DNA of 64,000 nucleotides. Source: Streptomyces sp. NBC_01276 (GTDB taxonomy: Bacteria; Actinomycetota; Actinomycetes; Streptomycetales; Streptomycetaceae). The notes under the pieces are model-generated. The model did no database searches. It was not told where the DNA came from and was given only the letters and a program-made list of their open reading frames with translations. Both the position numbers and the translations under genes were made by a program. The DNA lies in contig NZ_CP108442.1 in NCBI RefSeq assembly GCF_041435355.1, forward strand, positions 2,480,001-2,544,000, written 5' to 3'. The stretch's first letter is position 1, and every line of letters starts with the position of its first letter. Positions 17,410 through 26,227 of this stretch are shown here, piece after piece.

Positions 17410-17736
17410 TCAGTACTTCGGCGCGTTGCGGGACCGCTGCACCTTCGAGGTGCGGCGGTCCTTTGCGTTCCAGCAGGCCTTGTGCCAGTGCCGCCGGTCG
17501 TCCACGCCGCCGTACTCGGGCCAGGCCACCAGGTGCGGGGTGCCCGAGGGGATCTCCTGGTCGCAGCCGGGGCAGCGGTAGCGCTTGCCCGCCGCGCTCG
17601 CCCCCGCCACGTGCCGGACCTTCCACTCCTCGCCCTGGTACTCCTCGGTCCGCTCCAAGCCGTACCGGTCGAGGCCGGTGGCGGGTCGTTCGTCCGGAGT
17701 CTCGCCGCCCCTGGGGCGGTTGTGGCGCGGTGACAC
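17410..17736 (-). CDS. Small conserved protein with a CPGC zinc-site-like motif
   Basis: A 108-residue protein from a GTG start. Related Streptomyces proteins often carry the label ATP/GTP-binding protein, but I see no P-loop. What is visible is YRCPGCDQEIPSGTPHLVAW followed by RRHWHKACWNAKDR, which together offer three Cys and several His residues as a probable zinc site of an HNH or treble-clef type. The C-terminus is basic (RRTSKVQRSRNAPKY), suggesting nucleic-acid contact. Function is unknown. Confidence 0.7.
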   Translation of the reverse strand: MSPRHNRPRGGETPDERPATGLDRYGLERTEEYQGEEWKVRHVAGASAAGKRYRCPGCDQEIPSGTPHLVAWPEYGGVDDRRHWHKACWNAKDRRTSKVQRSRNAPKY

Positions 17737-17876
17737 GTATACCTCACGAATGGGCGGCCGACAGTGACTTTCTCCCAGACTACGCGCAGCGAGCCCGGGT
17801 ACCCGCAGGGTGGCGGAGGAAGGCCGACCGCCGCGAGGGGACCGGCACGACAATCTCAATAACTTTGCTGTCAGGC

Positions 17877-17930
17877 CGTGCCTTTGGCACGTGTCAGACG
17901 TTGTTGCCATCAGATGTTGATGTCATCAAC
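17877..17930. promoter_or_regulatory. Two palindromes upstream of the LLM oxidoreductase gene
   Basis: CGTGCC-TTT-GGCACG (17877-17891) and GTTGATG-T-CATCAAC (17916-17930) are perfect inverted repeats. They lie about 50-100 bases upstream of the ATG in an AT-richer part of the 243-base gap. The second has the size and symmetry of a dimeric repressor operator. No regulator gene is adjacent. Confidence 0.5.
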
Positions 17931-17979
17931 GAGTCGGTCCACCTGGGGAGGCCGCGTCAGCCGCGAGGAGGCTAAGGCG

Positions 17980-19011
17980 ATGCGCGTAGGAGCGTTTGTA
18001 CTGGCGGCCCAGTTCCCGGGCCAGGGACAGGGCGAGGCACTGCACCGGGCGGTGCGGACCGCCGAGGTGGGCGAGGAGGCCGGACTGGACTCGGTCTGGC
18101 TCGCCGAGCACCATTTCGTGCCGTACGGGGTCTGCCCGTCGGCGGTGACCCTGGCGGCCCTGCTGCTGGGGCGGACCCGGCGGCTGCGGGTCGGCACGGC
18201 GGTGAGCGTGCTGCCCAGCACGCACCCGGTGGCCCTCGGGGAGCAGGCGGCCCTGCTCCACGTCACCTCGGGCGGCCGGTTCACCCTGGGGGTGGGACGG
18301 GGCGGTCCGTGGGTGGACCTGGAGGTGTTCGGGGGCGGCCTGGAGGCGTACGAGACGGGTTTCCCCGAAGACCTCGACCTGCTGCGGCGCTGGCTGACCG
18401 AACCCCGGGTGGGCGCGGCCGGCGCCCGGCACGGCTTCCGCGAGGTGGCCGTCGTACCGTGCCCGGCGCAGGCCCTGGACGGGGACGGGAGTGGGCCGGA
18501 AGTGATCGTCGCCTGCACCTCCCCGACGTCCGTGCGCCTCGCCGCCGAGCGGGGGCTGCCGATGCTGCTGGGCATGCACAGCGGGGACGAGGAGAAGGCG
18601 GAGATGGTCGCGCTGTGGGGGCGGACCGCGCTGGAGGCGGGCCACTCCCCCGAGACCGTACGGGCGGCCGGGCACGTGTCGGCCGGGGTGTGTCAGCTGG
18701 CGGACCGCACGGCGGACGCCCGGGAAGCCCTGCTCAAGGCGATGCCGGGCTGGTTCCGGCAGGGTCTGGACGCGCATGTGACGGTGGACGGCCGGCAGCG
18801 CGCGATGCGCGACCCCGTCGCCTACACGGAACTGCTCTGTGACCTGCACCCGGTCGGCAGCCCCACCCTGGCGGCGGACCGGCTGGCGGCGACGGCCGAG
18901 CGCACCGGGATCACGCGCTTCGCCCTGCTGACCGAAGGCTCCGGCGACCTCGCGGCGACGGAGGAGAACGTCCGGCGGCTCGGCGCGGAGGTCCTGCCGC
19001 TGCTGGTGTGA
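17980..19011 (+). CDS. LLM-class flavin-dependent oxidoreductase
   Basis: A 343-residue luciferase-like TIM-barrel monooxygenase. Family features are AEEAGLDSVWLAEHHF, RLRVGTAVSVLPSTHPVALG, the FMN-contacting GGRFTLGVGRGGPWVDLEVFG and the helix ATAERTGITRFALLTEG. It lacks F420-specific features that I would recognise, so FMN is the likelier cofactor. GAGGAGG precedes the ATG. It stands alone, flanked by strong palindromes upstream and a terminator downstream. Substrate unknown. Confidence 0.88.
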   Translation: MRVGAFVLAAQFPGQGQGEALHRAVRTAEVGEEAGLDSVWLAEHHFVPYGVCPSAVTLAALLLGRTRRLRVGTAVSVLPSTHPVALGEQAALLHVTSGGRFTLGVGRGGPWVDLEVFGGGLEAYETGFPEDLDLLRRWLTEPRVGAAGARHGFREVAVVPCPAQALDGDGSGPEVIVACTSPTSVRLAAERGLPMLLGMHSGDEEKAEMVALWGRTALEAGHSPETVRAAGHVSAGVCQLADRTADAREALLKAMPGWFRQGLDAHVTVDGRQRAMRDPVAYTELLCDLHPVGSPTLAADRLAATAERTGITRFALLTEGSGDLAATEENVRRLGAEVLPLLV

Positions 19012-19054
19012 CGCGGGCGGGACGCGGCGGGCCCGTCGCCGGGGACGGGCCTGG

Positions 19055-19102
19055 GCTGCCGCTCCGGTGTCAGTCGCACCTCCCGCGACACGGAGCGGCA
19101 GC
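19055..19102. terminator. Bidirectional terminator between convergent genes
   Basis: A perfect 12-bp stem (GCTGCCGCTCCG with CGGAGCGGCAGC) extends by four more pairs after a bulge. It lies between the LLM gene and the convergent gene ending at 19117 and can serve both. Confidence 0.65.
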
Positions 19103-19116
19103 GAAGTACGGTCCCG

Positions 19117-19509
19117 CTAGCAGTCGCGCAGTTCCGGCGACTGGTTGAGCAGCTGGCCGCGGATCGACGTGAACTTGGCCAGCCGGTCGTCCACCGAGGA
19201 ATCGAGCGGGAACACCGCTACCCGGTGGCAGTTCTGGAATGCCAGGCGCACCCCGAAGTGCCGCTGCAGCGCGCCTCGTATCGCGTCACTCGCGAGGGCG
19301 CGCAGCAGCTGCCCACGGGCCTGCTCGTCCGGCGGCGGCGTCTGGTTGTCGGCGAACTCTCCGCCCTCAACCTCCAGCTGGGCCGTCAACGAGCTGATCA
19401 TCTCCCATGCGTAGGGCAGGGAGGTCCGGACGCAGTCGACGAATGCGGCTTCGTCGACCTCGCCTCGCTCGGCCTGTTCGAGTAGGGCCGGTGAGACGTC
19501 GAGCGACAT
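19117..19509 (-). CDS. SCO5389-family conserved actinobacterial protein
   Basis: A 130-residue soluble protein that I recognise only as a conserved Streptomyces family near nucS. It opens with MSLDVSPALLEQAERGEVDE, is acidic, and has the conserved centre SLPYAWEMISSLTAQLEVEG and PDEQARGQLLRALASDAIRG. No catalytic motif, signal peptide or membrane helix is evident. An open frame continues upstream of the ATG but is not conserved-looking. Function unknown. Confidence 0.8.
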   Translation of the reverse strand: MSLDVSPALLEQAERGEVDEAAFVDCVRTSLPYAWEMISSLTAQLEVEGGEFADNQTPPPDEQARGQLLRALASDAIRGALQRHFGVRLAFQNCHRVAVFPLDSSVDDRLAKFTSIRGQLLNQSPELRDC

Positions 19510-19729
19510 GGGTTCTCCTCTCGTGACCCCGGACGATTGGGTTGCCGGAGTCTTACGGGCAGGGAGGGAGGCCGCGACGCAGCGTGCACGCTCGGCAACC
19601 TCCCGCTCACCACGGTAGGCGCCCACCGGGTGCCGCACCAGGAGAATGCGCATACAACGCGCCATCGGCGAACGGGGCTTTCAGGGGCGAATCGCGTGGA
19701 GGCCCGTCGGTCGAGTAGCGTTGCCGACC

Positions 19730-20401
19730 ATGCGTCTCGTCATTGCCCGCTGCTCCGTCGACTACGCGGGCCGGCTCACCGCCCATCTGCCCTCGGCACC
19801 CCGTCTGATCCTCGTGAAGGCCGACGGCAGTGTCTCGATCCACGCGGACGACCGAGCGTACAAACCGCTCAACTGGATGTCGCCTCCGTGCACCCTCAAG
19901 GAGGGGACGGGAGACGACACGGGCGTCTGGACCGTCGTCAACAAGGCGGGCGAGAAGCTCATCATCACCATGGAAGAGGTCCTCCACGACTCCTCCCACG
20001 AGCTGGGCACCGACCCCGGGCTCATCAAGGACGGTGTCGAGGCGCACCTCCAGGAACTGCTCGCCGACCGCATCGACACCCTGGGCGACGGCTACACCCT
20101 GATCCGGCGCGAGTACATGACGGCGATCGGCCCCGTGGACATCCTGTGCCGGGACGCGTCGGGTGCGACGGTGGCGGTGGAGATCAAGCGCCGCGGGGAG
20201 ATCGACGGCGTCGAGCAGCTCACCCGGTACCTGGAACTCCTCAACCGCGACCCGCACCTGGCACCGGTCCGGGGGATCTTCGCGGCCCAGGAGATCAAGC
20301 CTCAGGCGCGCGTGCTCGCCAACGACCGCGGCATGGACTGCGTGGTCCTCGACTACAACGCCCTGCGCGGCATCGAGGACGACAAGCTCCGCCTCTTCTG
20401 A
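19730..20401 (+). CDS. nucS: Mismatch-specific endonuclease NucS/EndoMS
   Basis: A 223-residue endonuclease of the non-canonical mismatch repair pathway that replaces MutS/MutL in actinobacteria; it cuts both strands at mismatches. The C-terminal RecB-like nuclease core shows GPVDILCRD (Asp), [20 protein letters not shown] (Glu-x-Lys and the later Gln). The N-terminal half ([20 protein letters not shown]) is the DNA-binding and dimer domain. The protein ends in DKLRLF, the known motif for binding the DNA polymerase sliding clamp. Length is typical of the family. Confidence 0.95.
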   Translation: MRLVIARCSVDYAGRLTAHLPSAPRLILVKADGSVSIHADDRAYKPLNWMSPPCTLKEGTGDDTGVWTVVNKAGEKLIITMEEVLHDSSHELGTDPGLIKDGVEAHLQELLADRIDTLGDGYTLIRREYMTAIGPVDILCRDASGATVAVEIKRRGEIDGVEQLTRYLELLNRDPHLAPVRGIFAAQEIKPQARVLANDRGMDCVVLDYNALRGIEDDKLRLF

Positions 20402-20468
20402 GCCGGTCTTCGGGCCGGTCCCGCCTCCCGGCCCTCCCGGCCCTTCCGGCCGGCCCTTCCGACGTGTG

Positions 20469-20504
20469 CGACGGCCCCCCGAGCGAGTGCTCGGGGGGCC
20501 GTCG
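20469..20504. terminator. Strong bidirectional terminator after nucS
   Basis: A perfect 16-bp GC-rich stem around ACGGCCCCCCGAGC with a GAGT tetraloop. It lies between the convergent nucS and NTPase-like genes and is the strongest hairpin in this part of the window. Confidence 0.8.
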
Positions 20505-20509
20505 TCGTG

Positions 20510-23116
20510 TCAGGCCGTCGCCGCCGCGGACGGGGACTGGGACTGGGGCGCGGTCGGGGACTGGGCCGCCGTCGAGGTGGCCGGGGGCGTCACGGGCGAG
20601 GTGGCCGTGGGGGGATCCGTCGGCGTCGTCGGGGAGTGCGTGACCGGCGGCTCCGAGGAGGCCGGGGGCGTCGTCGGCGGGGTCGGCTTCGTCGCGGGCG
20701 GGGTCACCGGGGGCCGCTGCGGACCGGTCGTACGGGCGGGCGGGGTCGGCTTCCCGGACTCCCCCGTGCCCGGCCCGGGCGCGGAAGGCGCCGACGGCGG
20801 CGACGGCGGGGGCGAGGAGGCACCCGGCTCGGGTGCCGGATCGTTCCCTCCGCCGCCCGGCACCTGCGGCTGGACCGCCGGCGGGCTGTCCGGGGTCGAG
20901 GACACGGCGGGGGCCTGAGGCTGCTCCGGGTCCCCGGAGGCCAGCGCCAGGCCGACGACGGTACCGAGCGCGACCACCGTGAGCGCACCGGCGGCGGCCA
21001 GCAGCACCGTCTTGCGCCGCCCCGCCGGTTCGGGCTGCGCACGGCCGGGGCCGGTCGGCGGCTCGGGCTGCGGGAGCTTCGGGAAGGCGTCCTCGAACAC
21101 CTGCGACAGGGTCGTCGGCGTGGACGTCCGCGACGAGGGCCGCCCGATCACCGGGGTGATCCTGGTGATCGCCTCGGAGCCCTCGGGGGCCACGGGGGCC
21201 ACGGGCGCCACGGCGTGCGGCTTCACCATCGAGACGGGCGACGTCGCAGCCGTCGGGGACGTCGCGGCCGTCGGCGCTGTCGTGGCCATCGGCGACGTCG
21301 CAGCCGTAGGAGCCGGGCCCAGGGCCGGAGCCGGCGTCCGGGCCGGTATCGCGGCCCCGGGGAAGGCCGCCGGAGCGGCCCCGGGGAGGTTCGCCGGGGG
21401 CTCCAGCCGCAGCGGCGGCGACACCTCCACCCCCAGCGCCTCCCGGTCGGTGACCAGCGCCAGGGCCCGCCGGCCCGCGACCGTCCCCCGCTTGTCCGCG
21501 AGCGCGCCGCGCAGCCCGATGGAGGCCTCCAGCTCCGCACGGGCCCGGTCCAGTCGTCCCTCGCACAGCGCGAGCACGCCGAGTTCGTGGTGGAAGTAGG
21601 CCTGCTCGGCGACCTCTCCCGCCTTCCGCGCGGCCTCCGCACCCGCCCGCAGCACCCGCTCCCACGCCTCCCAGTGCAGGGAGGCGGCGAAGGCCGGCGC
21701 CGCCGTGCGGGCCAGGAGTACGGCGGCCACCACATCGGCCCCGGCCAGCGCGGCCAGCACCGCGTCGGCCTCGGCCGCGACCCGCTCCGGGGTCACCGAG
21801 GCGTGCCCGGTCCACCAGGCGTAGTGCCGGGCGGCGGTGCGGGCCTCCTCGGCGGCGGTGTCCCCGTACCCGGCCTCCTCCAGCTGCCGGGCGACCCCTT
21901 CCGCGAGGCGGTGGCGCGGCCCGACGGGGGTGATCAGCCCGCAGGCCAGCAGTTCCGCGACGGCGGAGTCGGCATGCGTGTCACCGACCAGCGCGGGCAG
22001 GTGCGCGTGGTGCGGGAGTTCGCCGCCCAGCGCGCAGGCGATCCGCAGGGCGGCCCGTGCCGACTCGCTGACCCGGGAGGCCAGCAGTTCGGCGGGGGCC
22101 GCGCCCTCCGCGAGGGTGGGCAGCGGCACGTGGGCGCAGTCGCGGGGGCGTTCCTCGAAGACGCCCGGTTCCTCGTCCTCGTCCTGGGCGGACATCCGGT
22201 TGATCTCGTCGCGCTGCCGCAGCAGGGCGGCGGCCTGGACGAAGCGCAGCGGAAGCCCTTCGGAGGCGAAGCGCAGGTCGCCCGCCCAGGCGGTCTCCTC
22301 GTCGGTCAGCGGCCGGCCGGCGCCGGCCTCCAGCAGGGTCACGCAGTCGGCCCGGCCGAGGCCTCCGAGGAAGACCTCCTCCAGGTGCACGTCGTCGGAG
22401 GGGGACTTGGCGTCGGGGGCGGCGGCGAGCAGGTAGGCGCATTCGGGGGTGGCGCGCAGCAGTTCGTCGAGGGCGGCGCCGCCCAGCTCCAGGTCGTCGA
22501 GGAGGACGACGGCACCGATCTCACCGGCCCGCGCGAGGAGTTCCGTACGGTCGGGGCGCCGGTCGGGGGCCTCGTACACGGCGGCGTAGAGGGCGTACAG
22601 CAGCTCGGCCGGCTGCTGGAGGCCGTACCCGCTCAGCCGGACGACGCCGTCGGGGGCGAGGCCGGCGCAGTCCCGGGCGACCACGTCGAGGAGGGCGGAG
22701 CGGCCGGATCCCGCGGGCCCGGTCAGCCGGACGGAGCGTCCGCGCCCCAGCATCCGGGCGATCCGCTCCCGTTCCTCGGCGCGGCCCAGGAGGGGGGCGG
22801 CGGGGGCGGGCGGCCCCGGGAGCGCGGGGGGCCGCGCGGCGGTGTCCCGGGCGGCGCGGGAGGCCGCGTCGCGCTTGGCGGGGCCGCGGCCGGCGGCGGG
22901 GGCCGCGGTGGGGCGCAGGGGCTCGATCTCGCTGCCGTCGACGGGGTTGACGGTGAGGGTGAAGTCCCCCGCGGTCAGGGTCACGATCCGGGCGGGTGCC
23001 AGGGGGGCCGGGGGTGTCAGGGGGGCCGGGGGCGACCCGGCCGACCCGCCGGCGGGCTGGTGCGCGGCCGGTCCGCCCGGCTCGGGCTGCCCCTGTGTAC
23101 GGTCCGTACGGTCCAT
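20510..23116 (-). CDS. Membrane-anchored AAA/STAND-like NTPase with Pro/Thr-rich tail
   Basis: An 868-residue protein. Residues 1-105 are disordered and Pro-rich with a short strand motif (TLTAGDFTLTVNPVDG). Residues 110-550 resemble an AAA16/STAND NTPase with winged-helix and helical regions. The P-loop reads GPAGSGRS, with Arg139 in place of the usual Lys; Walker B is VVLLDD (203-208). One membrane helix lies near 703-728, followed by a 140-residue Pro/Ser/Thr-rich tail probably outside the cell. The ATG at 23116 is preferred over one at 23164 because GGGGGA lies seven bases upstream. Role unknown; signalling or scaffolding is possible. Confidence 0.8.
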   Translation of the reverse strand: MDRTDRTQGQPEPGGPAAHQPAGGSAGSPPAPLTPPAPLAPARIVTLTAGDFTLTVNPVDGSEIEPLRPTAAPAAGRGPAKRDAASRAARDTAARPPALPGPPAPAAPLLGRAEERERIARMLGRGRSVRLTGPAGSGRSALLDVVARDCAGLAPDGVVRLSGYGLQQPAELLYALYAAVYEAPDRRPDRTELLARAGEIGAVVLLDDLELGGAALDELLRATPECAYLLAAAPDAKSPSDDVHLEEVFLGGLGRADCVTLLEAGAGRPLTDEETAWAGDLRFASEGLPLRFVQAAALLRQRDEINRMSAQDEDEEPGVFEERPRDCAHVPLPTLAEGAAPAELLASRVSESARAALRIACALGGELPHHAHLPALVGDTHADSAVAELLACGLITPVGPRHRLAEGVARQLEEAGYGDTAAEEARTAARHYAWWTGHASVTPERVAAEADAVLAALAGADVVAAVLLARTAAPAFAASLHWEAWERVLRAGAEAARKAGEVAEQAYFHHELGVLALCEGRLDRARAELEASIGLRGALADKRGTVAGRRALALVTDREALGVEVSPPLRLEPPANLPGAAPAAFPGAAIPARTPAPALGPAPTAATSPMATTAPTAATSPTAATSPVSMVKPHAVAPVAPVAPEGSEAITRITPVIGRPSSRTSTPTTLSQVFEDAFPKLPQPEPPTGPGRAQPEPAGRRKTVLLAAAGALTVVALGTVVGLALASGDPEQPQAPAVSSTPDSPPAVQPQVPGGGGNDPAPEPGASSPPPSPPSAPSAPGPGTGESGKPTPPARTTGPQRPPVTPPATKPTPPTTPPASSEPPVTHSPTTPTDPPTATSPVTPPATSTAAQSPTAPQSQSPSAAATA

Positions 23117-23335
23117 GACCAAGTCCCCCGATCGCGTCGCGCGCGCCGCCGTCGCCGCCGTCATTACGCCCGGCCTTCGCTCGCGCCGCTGTCGCTACTC
23201 GTCCGGTTTCCGCCCGAACCCTAGACCGTGGCCGGGCGCGCGGGAACCGCAGGGGTGTCTTCACCACCGGACCGTTACGTTTCCTCCGGATACGTCCGGG
23301 GCGCAGCGGAGGAGGGCGGAAGGGCGGACGCCCGC

Positions 23336-23659
23336 TCAGACCCGGGGCAGGGATTCCGCTTCCAGGCCGCCCTCGATCGCCAGGATCCGGTGCAGCCGGG
23401 TCGCCACCAGGAGGCGCTGCATCCGGTCCGGCACCCCGCGCAGGACGAGGCGCCGGCCGCTGCGCCCGGCCCTCCGGTGGGCTCCCATGATCACGCCGAG
23501 TCCGGTCGCGTCCCAGGAGTCCAGTCCGGTCAGGTCGAGCACGAGGTCGCCGTGGCCGTCGTCGAGGGCGGTGTGCAGGACCGTACGGGCGTCCGCCGCG
23601 CTGCGCACGTCGAGGCGACCCCCGACAGCGAGTTCGGCGTGGTCGCCCCTGATGTGCAT
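23336..23659 (-). CDS. STAS-domain anti-sigma factor antagonist
   Basis: A 107-residue single STAS domain. The strand LVLDLTGLDSWDATGLGVIMG holds the phosphorylation site, here Asp-Ala-Thr-Gly, so Thr would be the residue phosphorylated by a partner anti-sigma kinase. The domain is otherwise complete, ending in RLHRILAIEGGLEAESLPRV. No anti-sigma kinase or sigma gene is adjacent. It precedes the NTPase-like gene in the same direction, with 219 bases between them that seem to hold a separate promoter. Confidence 0.9.
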   Translation of the reverse strand: MHIRGDHAELAVGGRLDVRSAADARTVLHTALDDGHGDLVLDLTGLDSWDATGLGVIMGAHRRAGRSGRRLVLRGVPDRMQRLLVATRLHRILAIEGGLEAESLPRV

Positions 23660-23816
23660 GTGTACTCCCCGGCTGTACTGCGTGCGTCTGGTCCGACTGA
23701 TCCGTGGTCGGCAACTCTCACTGCAACTGACTGCCCCGCGGGCGGGGAAGTTGCCGACTGTGAGCGAACCGATACCTAATTCACCCCGTAGGGTGCGGAG
23801 ATTCGAACGGTCGTTC

Positions 23817-24665
23817 TCAGTGCTTGTAGAAGCCCTGCCCGCTCTTGCGGCCGATGTCGCCCGCGTCGACCATGCGGCGCATCAGCTCCGGCGGCGCGAA
23901 CTTCTCGTCCTGCGACTCGGTGTAGATGTTGCTGGTGGCGTGCAGCAGGATGTCGACGCCGGTGAGGTCGGCGGTGGCCAGCGGCCCCATGGCGTGGCCG
24001 AAGCCCAGCTTGCAGGCGATGTCGATGTCCTCGGCGGAGGCGACGCCCGATTCGTAGAGCTTCGCGGCCTCGACGACGAGCGCGGAGATCAGACGGGTCG
24101 TCACGAATCCGGCGACGTCGCGGTTGACGACGATGCAGGTCTTGCCGACGGACTCGGCGAAGGCGCGGGTGGTGGCGAGCGTTTCGTCGCTCGTCTTGTA
24201 GCCGCGCACCAGCTCGCAGAGCTGCATCATCGGCACGGGCGAGAAGAAGTGCGCGCCGACGACCCGCTCCGGACGCTTCGTCACGGCCGCGATCTTGGTG
24301 ATCGGGATGGCGGAGGTGTTGGAGGCCAGGACCGCGTCCTCGCGCACCAGGTCGTCCAGGGTGCGGAAGATCTCGTGCTTGACCTCCAGCTTCTCGAAGA
24401 CCGCCTCGACGACGATGTCCACGTCCGCGACCGCGTCGAGGTCGGTGGTCGTCGTGATCCTGGCGAGCGCCGCCCCGGCGTCCTCGGCCGTCATCTTGCC
24501 CTTGGCGACGAACCGGTCGTACGAGGCCTTGATCCCGTCGGTACCACGGGTCAGCGCGGCGTCGGTGACGTCCCGCAGGACGACGTCCCAACCCGCCTGA
24601 GCGGAGACCTGAGCGATCCCGGAACCCATCAGTCCGGCACCGATGACGGCGAGCTTCCCAGCCAC
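23817..24665 (-). CDS. 3-Hydroxybutyryl-CoA dehydrogenase
   Basis: A 282-residue NAD(P)-dependent dehydrogenase reducing acetoacetyl-CoA to 3-hydroxybutyryl-CoA. The nucleotide fold is AVIGAGLMGSGIAQVSAQAG; catalytic His lies in VVGAHFFSPVPMMQLCELV, with the conserved NRDVAGFVTTRL following. The C-terminal domain (GVASAEDIDIACKLGFGHAMGP) completes the family fold. GTG at 24665 is chosen because the family begins AGKLAVIGAG and GAGGGG lies nine bases upstream; the longer ATG start is less likely. It pairs functionally with the thiolase at 5.7 kb. Confidence 0.93.
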   Translation of the reverse strand: MAGKLAVIGAGLMGSGIAQVSAQAGWDVVLRDVTDAALTRGTDGIKASYDRFVAKGKMTAEDAGAALARITTTTDLDAVADVDIVVEAVFEKLEVKHEIFRTLDDLVREDAVLASNTSAIPITKIAAVTKRPERVVGAHFFSPVPMMQLCELVRGYKTSDETLATTRAFAESVGKTCIVVNRDVAGFVTTRLISALVVEAAKLYESGVASAEDIDIACKLGFGHAMGPLATADLTGVDILLHATSNIYTESQDEKFAPPELMRRMVDAGDIGRKSGQGFYKH

Positions 24666-24889
24666 TGCACACCCCTCGTTTCCCATGCGGGCCAGTCTCA
24701 TGGCCTCTCCGGCGGAGACTAGCGCCCGTGAGGGACGGTGTGACCGTGAAGTAACACGCGTCACGTCTCAGATGACGGACATCACACTGGTACGACCCAG
24801 CACCCGTGCGCCGCCCCCCAGTTCACCCGCCGCCGCCGGCGGGGCGGCGGCCGTTCGGGTCCCCGGCGGCCCCGCACTACCCTGGCCGC

Positions 24890-25462
24890 ATGGTGAACCT
24901 GACGCGTATCTACACCCGTACCGGCGACAAGGGCACGACCGCCCTCGGCGACATGAGCCGTACGCGCAAGACCGACCTGCGCATCTCCGCGTACGCCGAC
25001 ACCAACGAGGCCAACGCCGCGATCGGCACCGCCATCGCGCTGGGTTCCCTGCCGGACCCGGTCGTGAAGGTGCTCGTCCGGATCCAGAACGACCTGTTCG
25101 ACGTCGGCGCCGACCTGTGCACGCCGGTGGTCGAGGACCCCCAGTACCCGCCGCTGCGCGTGGAGCAGTTCTACGTCGACAAGCTGGAGGCCGACTGCGA
25201 CGCCTTCAACGAGGAACTGGAGAAGCTGCGCAGCTTCATCCTGCCCGGCGGCACCCCCGGCGCGGCCCTGCTGCACCAGGCCTGCACGGTGGTCCGGCGC
25301 GCCGAGCGCTCGACGTGGGCGGCGCTGGAGGAGCACGGCGAGGTGATGAACCCGCTGACGGCCACCTACCTCAACCGCCTCTCCGACCTCCTGTTCATCC
25401 TGGCCCGTACGGCCAACAAGGAGATCGGGGACGTGCTGTGGGTGCCCGGCGGCGAGCGCTAG
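24890..25462 (+). CDS. PduO-type cob(I)alamin adenosyltransferase
   Basis: A 190-residue ATP:corrinoid adenosyltransferase making adenosylcobalamin. Motifs are TRTGDKGTTALGDMSRTRKT at the ATP site, ISAYADTNEANAAIG, VVRRAERSTWAAL with the catalytic Arg, and NRLSDLLFILARTANKE. It is a single gene divergent from the dehydrogenase and convergent, ten bases apart, with a membrane-protein gene. It would supply the cofactor for methylmalonyl-CoA mutase, which MeaB protects. Confidence 0.95.
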   Translation: MVNLTRIYTRTGDKGTTALGDMSRTRKTDLRISAYADTNEANAAIGTAIALGSLPDPVVKVLVRIQNDLFDVGADLCTPVVEDPQYPPLRVEQFYVDKLEADCDAFNEELEKLRSFILPGGTPGAALLHQACTVVRRAERSTWAALEEHGEVMNPLTATYLNRLSDLLFILARTANKEIGDVLWVPGGER

Positions 25463-25472
25463 GCCGCGCCGC

Positions 25473-26090
25473 CTAGCGGTCTTTTCCGGCCAGGGCCCCC
25501 GCCCCACCGGCGGCCGGGTCCGCGCCCGCCGGGGCCTTGCGCGGCCAGATCGAGTAGGTCGCGGCGATCAGGGCCTGGATGCCCAGGACCCGCAGGGCCG
25601 CGAACTGCCAGGCCCGCAGGGCACCGGTGTCGGCGGCGTCGCCGACGTACCAGACGCCGGCCTGGAGCAGGGCGAGCGCGACGGCGGCGCCCGCCAGGGT
25701 CCGCGTCCACAGCTTCCACTCGTGGACCGCGCGCTCCCGGCCGTACTTCGCGCCCGGCGGTTTCGGGCCACCGCCGAGGCGGTGGGCGGCGTGCCGGTCG
25801 AGCCACTTCAGGGTGTAGTGCCCGTAGCCGACGGTGTAACCGAGGTAGAGGGCGGCCAGGCCGTGCCTCCAGCCCGGCTCGCCGCCGTTCCTGAGGTCGA
25901 CGACGGAGGCGACCAGCAGGGCCAGCTCCAGCAGCGGCTCGCACAGCAGGACGGCGGCCCCGAGCCGCGGCATCCCGGCGAGGTAGCGCAGCGCCAGTCC
26001 GCCGGCCAGCAGCACCCAGAAGCCGACCTCACAGGCGATGATCAGGGCGACGAGCACGGCGCACGCTCCGTTCCGGTGGGGTGGGGTCAC
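25473..26090 (-). CDS. Conserved integral membrane protein, function unknown
   Basis: A 205-residue protein with about five predicted membrane helices, near residues 10-38, 42-67, 76-95, 131-150 and 166-182. The central cytoplasmic loop is charged (LDRHAAHRLGGGPKPPGAKY, then RERAVHEWKLWTR). The C-terminus is Ala/Gly-rich. I recognise no enzymatic motif. The gene is divergent from the chiS-like kinase gene. Confidence 0.78.
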   Translation of the reverse strand: MTPPHRNGACAVLVALIIACEVGFWVLLAGGLALRYLAGMPRLGAAVLLCEPLLELALLVASVVDLRNGGEPGWRHGLAALYLGYTVGYGHYTLKWLDRHAAHRLGGGPKPPGAKYGRERAVHEWKLWTRTLAGAAVALALLQAGVWYVGDAADTGALRAWQFAALRVLGIQALIAATYSIWPRKAPAGADPAAGGAGALAGKDR

Positions 26091-26227
26091 GGTTCTCCTC
26101 CAGCGTCCCGGCCGCCGGGCGCCGCCACCTCGTCCCCCGTGACGAAAGCCGACTGCATCCTTCGATGTAGCGGCCCCTCCGCCCCCGCGGCGAGGCGGCG
26201 GCGCCGCCCGCCCTGTTGGATGGGACC

